A program made the translations under genes and the position numbers. Below the pieces are notes generated by a model. The model saw only the letters and a program-made list of their open reading frames with translations. It had not been told where the DNA came from and made no database searches. From contig BTPP01000006.1 in NCBI GenBank assembly GCA_037102815.1, positions 2,976,001-3,040,000 of the forward strand: DNA of 64,000 nucleotides, read 5' to 3'. This DNA comes from Neurospora intermedia (taxonomy: Eukaryota; Ascomycota; Sordariomycetes; Sordariales; Sordariaceae). This document shows positions 41,813-53,749 of the stretch, one piece after another (position 1 is the stretch's first letter; every line of letters starts with the position of its first letter).

Positions 41813-43814
41813 ATGCCCCCCAAAGCAACAAAAAGGGGCAAAGCCTCCAAGGCCGCCACCACCACCCCCGAAGAATCAGTACCAAAAACAACAGCAACAT
41901 CAGCCCCTGACCTCCTCACCAAATCCAAAGAAGCCTACGAGCAGGAACTCAAAGACCTCGCCAAAAAGGCTCGCTCCCAAAAGGGCTACTGGGCCGGCCA
42001 GTTCGCCATCTACACCCACACCTTCATCCTGCTCGCCCTCATCGCCATCGCCTCCAATGTCTCCCAGCTCGTTCTCTCGCCCGTCTACGGCTCCATTCCC
42101 GCGGCGATATGGCACTCCAAGCTGGTCATGGCCGGCTGCTTCACCGGCTGGGCCTCCAACATCTTCTTGGATCGCGCCTTGCCCATTGAGCCTGTCGAGC
42201 TGCTGCCTCTGATCGCCATGTACATTCCGCCCGCTCAGTACCTCCTTTTCAAGGCCAGTGGGTACATGGGCGCTTACTATGGCCCATTGGTCACGGAGCT
42301 GTTGACGCTGTTCCCCTTGATCACCATCTCCTCGGCCTGTGTCGCTACGAATCTGGAGTATGCCGACTTTGGACCGCTGCCCAAGGCCATTGCTGAGGCG
42401 GTGCCTGGTCTGGGCTCGTTCGGCTTCTTCAAAGTGGCCGAAAAGTTGAGCGGGGACTTCATTGTGCAGAACATCGGCAAGAACTTTTACATGACCAGGA
42501 TTGGACTGGAGGGATTGCTGGCTGCTTCCTACACGACCATTGCGCCGTCCAAGTTCTTGTTGTTGGGTGTGCCCGCGCTGTTGCACACCACGCTTTTGAA
42601 CCCGCATCTGGCCTCGCCTATGGCGCTTTCTAGGTTGAACAGCGGACTGGAGAAGGAGGGATGGCATGTGCTGGATCGCCGGGATTCCATCACGGGATAT
42701 ATCTCGGTAGTGGACAGTCTGAATGACGGCTTCAGGGTATTGAGGTGTGATCACAGTCTGCTTGGTGGCGAGTGGGTCAAGTTTAAGGACACTCCTCGGT
42801 TCAAGGGGAACCAAGTTGCTGAGCCTATCTATGGAGTATTTGCCATGTTGGAGGCCGTGCGGTTGGCCGAAGTGCCTAACCCAGTTCCTGACAACGAGGC
42901 GAAGGCTCTTGTTATGTGAGTCCTCCCCCCTCTTCATCATTTCAAAATAGCCACTAACATATCCCAGCGGCCTCGGCATCGGCACCACCCCCGCCGCTCT
43001 CGTCGCCCACGGCATCAACACCACCGTTGTCGAAATCGACCCTGTCGTCCACGAGTTCGCCTCCAAGTACTTCCAGCTTCCATCCAACCACACCGCCGTC
43101 ATCGAAGACGCCGTAAGCTACACCGACCGTCTCGTCAACGAAACCCAAGGTGTCGGTCAATATGACTACATCATCCACGACGTCTTCACCGGCGGCGCTG
43201 AGCCCGTCGCCCTCTTCACTTATGAATTTCTTCAAAACTTGCACTCCCTTCTCAAGCCAAACGGCGTTATTGCCATTGTACGTCTCCCCATACTCCTCTT
43301 TTCCCCTTACTCCCTCCCCTATTTTCCCCCTCTTTCTGTTTCTACAATCACAACTAACATCACAACGCAGAACTACGCAGGCGACTTCTCTCACCCCCCA
43401 CCCCTCCTCATCACCAACACCATCCGCTCCGTTTTCGGTTCTTCCTCATGCCGCATCTTCCGCGAACACCCCCGCGACGAAGCCCAAGCCGCCGCCCACA
43501 ACGGCCGCGACTTTACCAACATGGTCTTTTTCTGCACCAAGGCTTCTTCTTCTGAGGGAATCACCTTCCGCAACCCAACCCCCCGCGATTTGCTCAACAG
43601 TCCCAGCCGCGAAGCCTTCCTACTCCCCAAGTACGAGGTGACAGACGACGACCTCCTCAGGGCTGTCAATGGAGATGTAGAAGAGGCGCAAAAGCTGGGT
43701 ATCCTGAGGAAAAACGAAACGGCTGTTTTGGAAAAGTGGCAGACGGAAAGCGCGCTAGGGCACTGGGAGATTATGAGGGGGGTGTTGCCTGAGGTTGTGT
43801 GGGTTAATTGGTAG
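41813..43814 (+). CDS. Membrane-anchored spermine/spermidine-synthase-family protein
   Basis: Exons 41813-42915, 42968-43277 and 43371-43814 give 618 aa, with both junctions in frame (GTGAGT and GTACGT donors, CAG acceptors). Residues 1-50 are Lys/Ala/Thr-rich. Several membrane segments follow, between about 58 and 260 (FAIYTHTFILLALIAIASNV, LVTELLTLFPLITISSACV, FLLLGVPALLHTTLLNP). The C-terminal half has the polyamine-synthase-like Rossmann fold: G369-L-G-I-G-T at the SAM-type nucleotide loop, VVEID (acidic residue 392) and IIHDVFTGGAEPVALFT. Such N-terminally membrane-embedded members are typical of filamentous ascomycetes. Whether they make polyamines is not established; the putrescine-binding residues cannot be judged by eye. 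Confidence 0.85.
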
Positions 43815-44702
43815 TTTTTTCTACCTAAATGATTGGAGTGAGGGAGGGGGCGTTGGGAAGAAAGAACCAGAAAAGGAAAGGATGGAAGGAAGGAAGAAAG
43901 GAAGAAGGAAGGAAGAAAGAAACAAAGAAAGGAAGAAAGAAAAAAAAAAAGAACGAAAGAAGGAAAGAAAAGATCGGGATTGGAGTGTATCTCAATAGGG
44001 GGAGGACAAATGAACGTATGTTATCATTTCTTGTACAAGATATCGTGTCGCGATTGTGTATCTATGGGGTTTTCAGTTGATTTCTATTTGCCATCCTTTT
44101 AGACATTACAGTAAACGGTTGGATAGGTACTGTGTGAATTGGGCCTGTGATTCACTATTTGGTATTTTCCCCGAGTCATTGCGACGTTCTTCTTGATCCC
44201 CAGGCTCCTATGTAAAGAGCTTAGACTTAGGTACCTAGGTACCTATACTCACCTTCCCAGACAAGACAAGCACATAAGTTAACGGCTGATAGCCAGGTCT
44301 ATCAGGACGAAAGGTGCATACCTGTAGGTTATGATAAGAATAGGAGACATGCATGGGTTCGTATAAGATGACTGATTGCCCAGTGTGTGTTTACTTGACT
44401 ATACCTACCTACTCTCCTTATGAATTCCTGAGTCAGGTCACCTAGCTAGATACCGACGCCGTACCTACCTACCTAGGCACGAAAGTTCTGTTAACAATGC
44501 TTTTCGCTGCTCCCTCATCTCTTCATGTTTATTTCCTACACATTTCACAGACATTCACAAACAAACTCGAAGATATGGTGGTATTTCTATGATATAGAGA
44601 AATGGAGTGGAGATTAGTGAGAAAAAAAAAAAAAGTCTACCTAGAGCCGCCGTACTCTGTCAAGTCCTGCGACGCCCCATCAAACTGATAAGTCCAACTC
44701 AC
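43815..44702. other. Intergenic between convergent genes
   Basis: Contains the purine microsatellite and many TACCTA/TAGGTA words. No gene recognised. It should hold the 3' UTRs of the spermidine-synthase-like gene and of cyanide hydratase. Confidence 0.6.
43858..43975. repeat. Purine-only (GAAAG/GGAAG)n tract
   Basis: About 115 nt of almost uninterrupted A/G on the plus strand. It could form triplex DNA. The Lys/Glu-rich frames over it are artefacts. Confidence 0.9.
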
Positions 44703-45953
44703 TCACTTCTTTCCCTCCTTATCATTCTCAAGCGGCGTGTTCAACCCCAAGCGCTCGCGCGTCGTGTACTGCACAATGCCGCCGTTGCGGTCTACCTCGG
44801 TGACGAGCTCCTTGCGGCTGGTGTCCACGAGAAGCCGAATCAGGTCCGGCCGCATGTAGTGTCCAGCAAAGTCGGCCAGCGCCTTGGTCAAGTGGCATTC
44901 GTTGAGGTCGATCTGTACAAAGGTATCAATGTTAGTATCTCTTTTTTTGCTTCAAAACAAAACAAGTGAATGGAGTGAATGAAAACGTACATCGACAAAC
45001 AACAGTCCGTCAAAGTCCTTGTCCGGCTGGACGACAAGAGAGCCGTCCGGCCTGTAAATGCGCGCATGGCCGTTATACGTCGACGGGTCCGTCTCGGGCT
45101 CGACACCCTCGGGCGTGTTCTTCTTCAGACCCTCCGCGCTCAACCGCTGGAAGGGCGCCAGGGTCCAGGTGCCCGTCTCGATGGCATAAGCAGGCGTCAC
45201 GAGGTCGGACGCCGGGTCGGCCACGTTGGTCGCAGGGTCGGGGTACTTGAGCGTTTCCTTGCCGGGATAGACGGGCCACGCGGCGACGTGGACCTGCTCG
45301 CCCATCGAGACGTTGAGCGACTTGAGGAAGGGGTTCATGTTCTCCCAGCAGTTGAGCTGGCCGAGGCGGCCGAGCTCGGTCGGGGTGACCGACATGAACG
45401 TGTCACCCGCGCCGTCGCCGTAGACGAGCTTCTCGACGTGGGTGGGCTTGATCTTGCGGCGGTGGTTGATGACCTCGCCGCTGGGATCAATGAGAGCTTG
45501 CGCCAGGTAAAGGGTGGCGTGGTCGATTTCGGCAAAGCCGAGCGAGACATAACTGTGCAAGTGCTCTGTTAGCACTCAATCATCGAGGTTGGGGCTGGTG
45601 ACCGGATAACACATACATTTGGTTGTCCCTAGCAGCCCTTCTGATGCGACGGAACTCGTCCGAGTCAACGGCCATGGCGTTCTCGCGGTACTTCTTCAGC
45701 ATAGGCAGCGACTGCTGGTAGGTGACCTTCCACATCCAGTATGGATAGCCGGGGATCCATACTTCGGGAAAGGCGACGAGCTTGCAGCCGGCCTGACCCG
45801 CTTCGTTGATGAAGTCGATCGTCTTGCGAACGCCTCCCTCGAGATCGAACCAGCAGGGCTCGGAAGTAACCTATTTTGGCGTCAGAATAGATAGTCGACT
45901 GAGGCATTCTTGCTTTGACATACCGCTGCGGCCTTGTACTTGGTAAGGACCAT
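44703..45953 (-). CDS. Cyanide hydratase (nitrilase family)
   Basis: Exons (minus) 45953-45924, 45870-45617, 45552-44991 and 44912-44703 give 351 aa with every junction in frame. Converts hydrogen cyanide to formamide as a large helical oligomer in the cytosol, protecting fungi from cyanogenic plants. The nitrilase triad is visible: E46 in [10 protein letters not shown]128 in HRRKIKP, C163 in QLNCWEN. The N-terminus [20 protein letters not shown] and the C-terminus after the core are as expected for fungal cyanide hydratases. I recall the Neurospora enzyme as having this length and an almost identical sequence. A TATA box stands about 105 bp upstream. A plain nitrilase is less likely, given the [13 protein letters not shown] region. 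Confidence 0.95.
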
Positions 45954-46055
45954 GTTGGGCGATTGATGGAGTTGGATTGACGGAATGGTTGTTGGTGAGT
46001 GAGGACTTGAGGATGTGTGATCGATGATGATTGAATCTCTTGAGGAATCGCGCCC

Positions 46056-46064
46056 CTTTATATA
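46056..46064 (-). promoter_or_regulatory. TATA box of cyanide hydratase
   Basis: TATATAAAG on the minus strand, 103-111 bp upstream of the ATG complement at 45951-45953. A canonical TATA box fits a gene known in fungi to be strongly inducible by cyanide; inducibility here is inference. Confidence 0.65.
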
Positions 46065-46791
46065 CCCAGATGGTATGTCTGTGTTGCCCGGCTCATCCAT
46101 CATGGCACAGTTTCAGTGGGTCGCGTTCGTAGAGTGAATTCCTGTTCGTATTGCACAGACACACACCGAGGGGCCGGAGCTGATTCGGAATGTTCGAGTA
46201 GTTTGTCTGACGTTTTCTTCGCTTGTTATAGACCCGTCTAGACATAACCCCCGTACTCCGGATGTTCCCGAGCTGTGGATGAGGTGAGGCCCAAAAAACG
46301 TTGAGAGTTGGGAATGGCATCGTTCGGATAGCAGCTACACTTGGCACACCGGCAAAGTCACCAATTGGCCGACCGTAGACCGCTCAGATTCTTTCCTTCA
46401 CCTGGTTGTGGCGAGTGTCCGACCACACCCGACATTTGAAACGCTCCCCGGCCTTCCCCCCCCGGCTCCGCACCGGCCCCACCCCGACAGCCTCCGAGTG
46501 CCCAGCCGGCACAATCTGCTTCTCACGAGCCTTGCAAACCCGCCTTTGGGTATCACCGTTGCATTGAGCCGGAGACCTTGGAAGGTAACTGTCCGTTGGG
46601 TACAGGTTGTAGCTGCAGCCAGAGCATCAAGGTGCACAGACCTTCACAACTCGCCATGGCATCGATCCAAGCGCCAAGCAAGCACCTCTCCATTGACTCA
46701 GTAGTAGCAACCCATTGGCACACCTTGAACATAGGACGAGAGCCGTCTGATCTTTTTCCCTTTGTGCAATGAAATGTCTCTCAAGTCCTTG
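46065..46791. other. Intergenic
   Basis: Upstream of cyanide hydratase. Two overlapping frames at 46398-46704 on opposite strands show no features. Nothing recognised. Confidence 0.45.
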
Positions 46792-48167
46792 CTATGTTGG
46801 TAGGATGACTGAGAGATGGAGCATGCCCGTCTTTGTAAAGAGCAGAAAGCTGCTCCGTTTCTCTCCCCAAAAAGAGGCAAACCATTGAAGGAATGAAGAT
46901 GATGTACTTTGAAGTGATCCTCCCATTCCTTGTCCCAAACGAAGGTCGGGCAAAGGAACCCCATGTACAAGTAACCTCTGCTCGATCACTTCGATCTTGC
47001 CCTCGTCATATTCTCTGTTTGGGTAGCATTGCGACGACGAGCACGACCCACATGAAGAATTAATACCGGATGTCTTGTTGGGAACTTCATTCTCAATATC
47101 TGGGTTCGAGACCGTCAAATTGTCGTGGACGTGTGTGGTAATATCCTTGTAAAGTCCTCTACCATAAACTCCTGATATCTTGCCATAGTAATGTGTGGAT
47201 AATGACCGCTCGACGGTCTGGAGAAATCCACACGTTAGTCCCAGAACGAAGCTGTGTGATTGTTGTTCGAAGAATTTCATTCGTTGAACCTCCAAGTTCC
47301 GGCATTCATCCAAGGGTTTGGTGGAATTGAGGAGTAATGGCCTTTTTCCGAACTTGCATCCAGATGCAGTTTCACTCGGAAGGAAGCAATTCCGTCAGTC
47401 CAAACTCGCGCCACTTCCATCTTTGGTGGAGTCGGCTCCTCTTTGTTGACATGTTTGCACATCAAAGAGCGTAGCATCCCGAGGAGTGTCTTTTTCCAAG
47501 GAATCGCCCCGATCCTGGTACAAGTGGGTAGCAATGGTACGGCCCTGGAGTGCAAACTGGCAGTGTCCCCAGATACCTTTATGCCTCATCGGCGCTGATT
47601 TTGTGGTACCGGGATGGCCTTTGATCTAAAGGACTCCATTATGTTTTGGTTGCTCGTATAGTAGAAAGAAGCCCGGTGAGAAAGTAAGACGTTGACAGAA
47701 TGGAATAAGGAGAGGAATGGTATTGTCCAACTGGTTAGCTAACCGAACGTCCAAAGGGGTAGTGTCACCAAACCTCTGGTACCTTACCCAAAAGACTGAT
47801 TCCCAACCAAAGGCAATCTCGTGGCTGCAAGACTTGCATGTCGGACATGTCAGGGAGATGTGCACATTTGCTACTTCATTCGTCGATACTTTCCAGAGTA
47901 GCGCAGGTGTATCCTGTGATGCTCAATGAACACTACCGGTGAATGCCCATAGTCGAGTGTGGCTTGGCTACCATCCACTTGCGCCATTGGTAGGTAGTAT
48001 GACGATGACCTCCGAGGAAAGCTGGATGCAGCCCAAGCTGCAAGTGAAATGTCACTCACCCAAATCGAAGTCAATGTTCCTTCGAAGAAGGTCCTAATCA
48101 AATTGGGCCAATAGGAAGACTCGACAGGAAGACTGCGTATCGAAGATGGAGGCATTGTCTGGTCTGT
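46792..48167 (-). pseudogene. Multi-exon hypothetical gene, possibly broken
   Basis: Minus-strand segments that splice cleanly: ATG at about 48167 (MPPSSIRSLPVESSYWPNLI), a GTGAGT donor, and an ACAG acceptor before DTPALLWKVSTNE, then VHISLTCPTCKSCSHEIAFGW with a C-x2-C-x2-C cluster. A GTAAGG donor and a CCTTTAG acceptor then lead to IKGHPGTTKSAPMRHKGIWG. The frame continues to a stop at 47395 and stays open again from there to 46792 (FFEQQSHSFVLGLTCGF, HYYGKISGVYGRGLYKD). That single in-frame TGA means either a further small intron or a pseudogene. No family recognised. Confidence 0.35.
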
Positions 48168-50721
48168 ATGCCCTCCATATTTCCCATCATAGTGGGCGGA
48201 AGTATGTAAGACCACCAATTTGACAACGCGAACGGCACAATGCACACGCTTGGAGCAAAGATTGACAGAGCTGGGTTTTAGCCTAAGTACCTTTGTCAAC
48301 CTTGGCCATTGCCTCTACCATCCCGAGTAAACGTTAGAATCGCAAGCACCTTCTCTGGTTCTTGGTTTATCTTTGCAAGTTGACACAGTGTTGTTCGTCG
48401 CGGATAGGCGTATTCGATGTCAACATTTGCCCACATGAATCTCTCACATGACACTTCTCGGTACCCGGTCGCTCACCGCTGCGGTCGGAATGCTAAGGAC
48501 CCCACAACAATGGAAGTACCACTACCCGGCGACCATGCCGAATACCACGTGGGGCGTATAGGCCGGCATCTCGTCGTGAGGGCCGGGTGTCCCCGCATCG
48601 GGATCGACTGGAACCAGCCGCCGGCCCACCACGGCTCTCGGGCCGACATGCGCCGCTCATATTTCAACACCAAGCATGTCGCGGTAGTCGGCATATCTGG
48701 TAGGGCGCCCGGTTAGGTATGATCCGGATTTGGTCCGGATTTGCAGGAACCAATCGTCTTAAGCAACGTCGTCGTCGTCGGCGTCCCCCGGACCTCTGGG
48801 GGTATGACTTATTGCGAGCTTGGCGCGTGGCAGGGCGGCAAAGAAATGACGGTCGAGGGACATACGCTTCATCCGTTTGCTGCTCTTGTCACCACGGGGA
48901 ACAATTTGCGTAGCGCGCATGTGCTGGTGGCAGGAAACAGCATTCCGTAGTACCTGCATGAGATGCGCATGGGCTTGAATAGACGAGCACAAATAAGACT
49001 GAATTTCGAGTGAGGCACAACTGCATCTGTCCTGAGATGACAGTGGCCGGCGTGATAAGGGACTACCAAGGGTTGGTGAACCGGGGATTGAAATTCGCGA
49101 CTATGCGGACTCACACAAGGAGAAGAAGTGGCAAAAATATGCTGCGGCAATCGCGGCGGCATTCGCAGAGGAGCTTATTTTACTGCCCCTGTCAGGTGAA
49201 TAAATATACGGTCGGCGGAGTTATCTGCTTCCGGAAACAGGAATGGCAACTCTCCGTGTAGAAACTGATGGGAGTCGGATTGGTGAACTCCAAGACAGGA
49301 TCGAAGGATTGGGAAAAACACCAATGCCGCCGGCAACAAGTATGATATGACATTCGGGCATCCATCTGCCTTCCCGGAAGGGTTTACTAGGTACTATCAG
49401 GGGAAGATGATGTCAATCGGGTGTCGGGGGTTCAAGAGTGACTGTCGAATAAACATAAAAAGTACAGAGAAATGAAATTATGTCACCATATTGATCAGAA
49501 ATCCATCCAAGAACGTCGTACTGTGAAGTCCATGCTCATCATCAGTAATAGGCACCGGCATTGGCTCATTGGTAAGCCGACTGGTGAATCCGGACGATCG
49601 TAGCAGACCCAAACCCTGCGAGTCTGATTCTCCGGAGCTGATCATCAGATAAGCCGCCGACCTCCCCTTTGAATCTCTTCCGGAAGCTGTCCCGCAAAAC
49701 GTGGTAATTTCGTAGCGCCTCCACCCATGGCGCAAACGAAGCTGCCCAGCCAAACCCTAAAGTGAATGCAAGTTGAGCTCGAACGGACGTACTCCAGCTT
49801 CCGCCCAGTCAATATCGTCGACAAGGTGACAGATGGCTTCGTCAACTTTGATGTTGCAAGAGCCTAAGCCTTGACGGAGGAAGGATGACCATGCGCAGGG
49901 CTAGATGTTGTTTATTGCGTGGATGCAAGTCTGTATGATGGGTCGTGATCGAGAAGGGAGTGCATTGTTCAGGAGTTCGAGGTTGATGGCCGTGTAGAGA
50001 TAGCGTAGGTTTCTCGTAACCTCCTATTAGGGCAGTCTGGACTGACTGACTGACTGACTGAGGACTTTCCACGATAGGGCTTTGAAGATTGAGGCCGTGA
50101 GTTAGTCTCAGGACCACTAGATAACTTGAACGGCTGGAGACCTACTGCGCGATGTGTTCCTGTTTGCAAATCTCTCCAGATGTCGCAGAGTGTGACAACC
50201 TCTCCGCTGACAACAAACCGACTCCCTTGTTTTTGCGTCGCAGGCTTTGCGGCTGGCAAAGTCTAGATTGGTGAAGAAATCCTAAATGTCGAAATTGACG
50301 TGATAGCTTTCAAGTTTTGTTGTCGCGCGCCAGGACTCGAGGCGGCGATGGTGATTTCGAACGGGTTTTGCTTTCCATGGCGTATTTGGCCGGGTGTGAA
50401 TGAATGACGGAGAAGAAGAAGATGACGATGGTGTTGAAAGGGAAGGGGAGACCTACTGTGTATGTAAAATCAGTGGTGCCGGACGCGGGGTATGGCATGT
50501 TTTACACCCTTCTTTGCCGATGTGGGCAGTTGTCTGTTCGTCATCGAATGATGTTTGGTGGTAGTTACTAGTTCCTTCCGTGACGTGTTTGACGCATGGG
50601 AATTGACCCCTCCAGAGACATGCGATTTCCATTGTTCCCGGCAATCTGCATACATTCTTTGGTTGCTGATTTATTTTGCTGGAAGACAGGTCCCTTTTTC
50701 ATACCACCAAGCAGCTTTCGA
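48168..50721. other. No supported gene
   Basis: Short frames only. A possible tiny first exon on the minus strand (ATG at 50498, MPYPASGTTDFTYT before a GTAGGT) has no second exon that I can support. A (GACT)n run lies near 50040. The right end contains the 3' region of the methyltransferase. Confidence 0.4.
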
Positions 50722-51573
50722 TTAGGCCGCCTTCGTGACAATAACCTCCCCATTCACAATCCCCAACGTCGCATCCCCCCTCTCCATCCACTCCCGCCAC
50801 CCCTTCACCATCTCCTCTATGCTTTCCTCCGTCGTCAACCCCGACTCAATCCCTCGTTGCCTCATCTGCCCCGTCCTCAGCCTCTCAATCATCGCCTCCC
50901 CCCACGCCTTTCTATCCCCCGGCTCACTATAACACCACGTCCCGAACCCAGCCTCAATATCCTTTCGGTCAACCCCAGCTTCCATAATCCACGACACCAA
51001 CTTCCTCCCGCCCTTGTCTTGCCCACCATTCGCCAACATGACATTGACTATCAGCTCATGAAACTTTAGTAGCGAAGGAAGTTCAGGCCAGAAACACCAC
51101 ATGTGCATATCCGACTCGCGGAAAGAGATCAGTCCGCCCGGTTTGCAAACCCTCAGCATCTCCTTGACAGCGGCTACGGGGTCGTCAAGATGGCAGAGTA
51201 CTTGGTGGGCATGCACAATGTCGAACTCGTTGTCGGGGAAGGATAGTTCGTAAACGGATTCCTTCTGGAATGAAATGTTCTCCGGGACCGAGAGGCCTTG
51301 CGAGATCGCGTGTTCCTTGGCTCGCGCGAGGACGTCATCAGCGATGTCGGTTGCGAGGACGTGGCCGGAGGGGAGGAGATGTTGGGCCAGAGAGGCTGAG
51401 ATGGTGCCGGGCCCGCAGCCAATATCGAGGAGTTTGAGGTTGGGGTTGGATGAGAGGGCCTTTGGGAGATGTGGGAGGAGGTGGGGGGCGCTGTTGGCGG
51501 CGGTGCGCCATTCGTGGTGTTTGGTGTGAGAGGGCGCGTGGCCGATAACGTAGGGGGTGTGTTGGGTGGTCAT
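50722..51573 (-). CDS. SAM-dependent class I methyltransferase (UbiE/COQ5-like)
   Basis: Single exon, 283 aa, ATG at 51573. Rossmann-fold motifs are complete: motif I LLDIGCGPGTI at residues 48-58, an acidic loop D76 in VLATDIADD, DIVHAHQVLCHLDDP at about 120 and the CKPGGLISFRESD beta-strand at about 147. The N-terminus (HHEWRTAANSAPHLLPHL) matches the common HxxRTAexSAxfLlphl start of fungal UbiE-like methyltransferases, which act on varied small molecules. The substrate is not predictable. It is 5 kb from the prenyltransferase on the same strand, which could be chance. Confidence 0.88.
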   Translation of the reverse strand: MTTQHTPYVIGHAPSHTKHHEWRTAANSAPHLLPHLPKALSSNPNLKLLDIGCGPGTISASLAQHLLPSGHVLATDIADDVLARAKEHAISQGLSVPENISFQKESVYELSFPDNEFDIVHAHQVLCHLDDPVAAVKEMLRVCKPGGLISFRESDMHMWCFWPELPSLLKFHELIVNVMLANGGQDKGGRKLVSWIMEAGVDRKDIEAGFGTWCYSEPGDRKAWGEAMIERLRTGQMRQRGIESGLTTEESIEEMVKGWREWMERGDATLGIVNGEVIVTKAA

Positions 51574-53749
51574 TGTGGGGGTTCTGTATATTGATGTCGA
51601 TGTCGTTGTGAAATCGTGCAGTGTCCTGACATCGGAGGTGTTGTTGATTTAAGTTTGTAAGTTCGGAGCCGAATCGGGAGGGTGATGTCACTAGCTGCTT
51701 CTAAAAATAGCAAAGTCGGATGCCACCGGCTGCAATATCCCCGTAATGTCCTTTTTATATCCGCAACATGACCGTTCAGCATCGTCACCGCTTCCTCCAA
51801 CCCCTTCAGGATCCCATAACTGGTAATTGAATCCCTCAACACTTGCCTGATACGAGCCTAACGTATGGTGAGCCACGCGTAGGTTATCCAATATCGGCCT
51901 GATCGTCTCTACCGCCTTTTTTTGAGTACCCTACGAGCTCATATATTCAACCGCTTGGGCGATCGTCATCAAACATCCCATCAACTTCTGAGTAAACAGC
52001 AAGGACTGGTTTGCATTGCCTCGCGTTGAAGTTACGTGAGCGGTGTGGAAGGAGGTGAGATTGGGGGAGAAGAGGGGAGGTAGGGGTTGGAAGATTCGGG
52101 ACCGGCGAAGACGGCGAGATCAAAGCACGGGGGAAATTGATGGATCCCTTTGCAGATGGTGAGATGAGGTCGACAAATTCGGATTCGGATTCGGTTCGCA
52201 GGCGCTTGAGGGCGTGGATCGGTGTGACGATCCGTTGTGGTGTTGTTGGTTGGTAATGTGGTGGGATTGTTGTTGTTGTTCGGGGATAGAGGAGGAAAAA
52301 GAAATAATCCAAGTCGAGTCAAGAGCTGAACTTCTGGATCTGGATGCGCCCCATGGTTTACCCGCTTGGAAGCCGAACTTTCCTCTTCGCAGATGAGGAA
52401 CGGCGACGAGGAAACTTCCTGTGGAGCGGTTGAACGGAGGGTCTGGGAAAGGACTTGGGTAAGCAACCAGGTGAAGGTTTGAGGTTTCTGGGAACGGTGT
52501 AAACGTTGCTGGCAGCCCCAAGCAACGGGCTTGGCTGCCTGTCGTGGGATTACTTGTGAGAGAGCTGGCTGGCTTTCGTAACCAATTTCGGCCATTGACC
52601 ACTTTTAGCTCGGTCAGTGTTTGAGCCTGCTTCAAGTGGGCTTTGGTCGATAACATACACACACAACCACGACGATGGACGCCAGAAACTTTTTGGTGCA
52701 TCGATAGGAAAGGAGAAGAGAAAACGACATAAACAGTGACTTCGGTCATATTACTAAATATCGACCCACGGACAATTGCAGCGACTTCCATTTGAAGGGG
52801 AAATAATCAATACCATAGAAGAGGGAGAGAGAGGAAAGAAAGTAAAGGAACAACCTAAGGTCTGATCCGGAGTCGCAAGCTTCTTCACCGGATGTTGAAG
52901 GTTCATTATCGAAACTCGACGTTTTTCCTATTCTCAATTGCTGGTTTCGGTGTACTAGACAAGAAGATAGATGTGAGGAAGATGCGAGCTGTAAGCTCTT
53001 GCCTTCAAGGCTTCTGTTCTCGCTGGTAGTGTGGACATCGTTTTGTGGGAGCTGCGTTTCCAAAAGACATGCTGGCGTCCAGAAGAAGAACCAGCAAGCG
53101 TCAGCATTCAAACACAGCGGACCCTCGAGAAGTCTGAGAATTCCTGTGCTACTTCGGACTCGAATTCTCATAGCATTTCAACTTCGTTTGGCTTTGGTCT
53201 ATTTGAGAAAGATGAGGTTGAGATTCCTGGATCCTAGGTTATCTGTTCCGTCACATCGCAGCCAGGCTGAGCCACGTCACCCCTCACGCATGCCAAGACT
53301 TTTCGATAGACAGTGGTCATCCTCATCTCGGGCTGAGTGACCATTCATAATCCAATCAAAGGACTTGAAAAACTACCTCTACTACCTGCCTGACAGGATC
53401 GAGAACCGGCCATGGCTGTGGTTGGGTGGCAGGGCTAATAGGTTGGGCTGAGTCTCGACAGGTAGGTAGGTCCACGATACGTGGAGGTCTCCGACCAGAT
53501 ACGCTCTTTCCTCATGAACATTTTCTCGTCATTTGGGGTTCTCCTTCCGTCCGTCATTTTGATTCATTATCTACCTGACAGTTGATGTGGAAGGAACAAC
53601 GAAGCGCGAACGACACAAGACGGGACCGAGTTTCTTCCATTCGCTGTCTGCAAACCCACTTTATCGGACGCAGGGACATCGACGGCAACGGCTACTCCAA
53701 TCCGGACAACTCACTTCCCAGTCCAAAAAACAGTCAGACGTCGCCAACA
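51574..53749. other. Intergenic, nothing firm
   Basis: Minus-strand open frames at 51947-52595 are Pro/Ser/Asn-rich. One (51947-52312) contains HALKRLRTESESEFVDLISP, which could be an exon, but it lacks an ATG and splice partners. The right end is the leader of the HET gene. An in-frame ATG at 53585 would lengthen that protein by 55 residues. Confidence 0.4.

Noticed and set aside
41900-43102. 400-codon open frame on the minus strand
   Set aside because: Exact antisense of the spermidine-synthase-family gene. It crosses its first intron, and its Gly/Gln/His-rich composition is that of a shadow frame.
43795-44080. Lys/Glu/Arg-only frames
   Set aside because: Generated by the purine microsatellite.
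44979-45572. 197-codon plus-strand frame
   Set aside because: Antisense of cyanide hydratase exon 3.
47100-47120. GGTTCGAGACC, resembling a tRNA B box
   Set aside because: No matching A box or cloverleaf upstream. It lies inside the possible coding segment at 46.8-47.3 kb.
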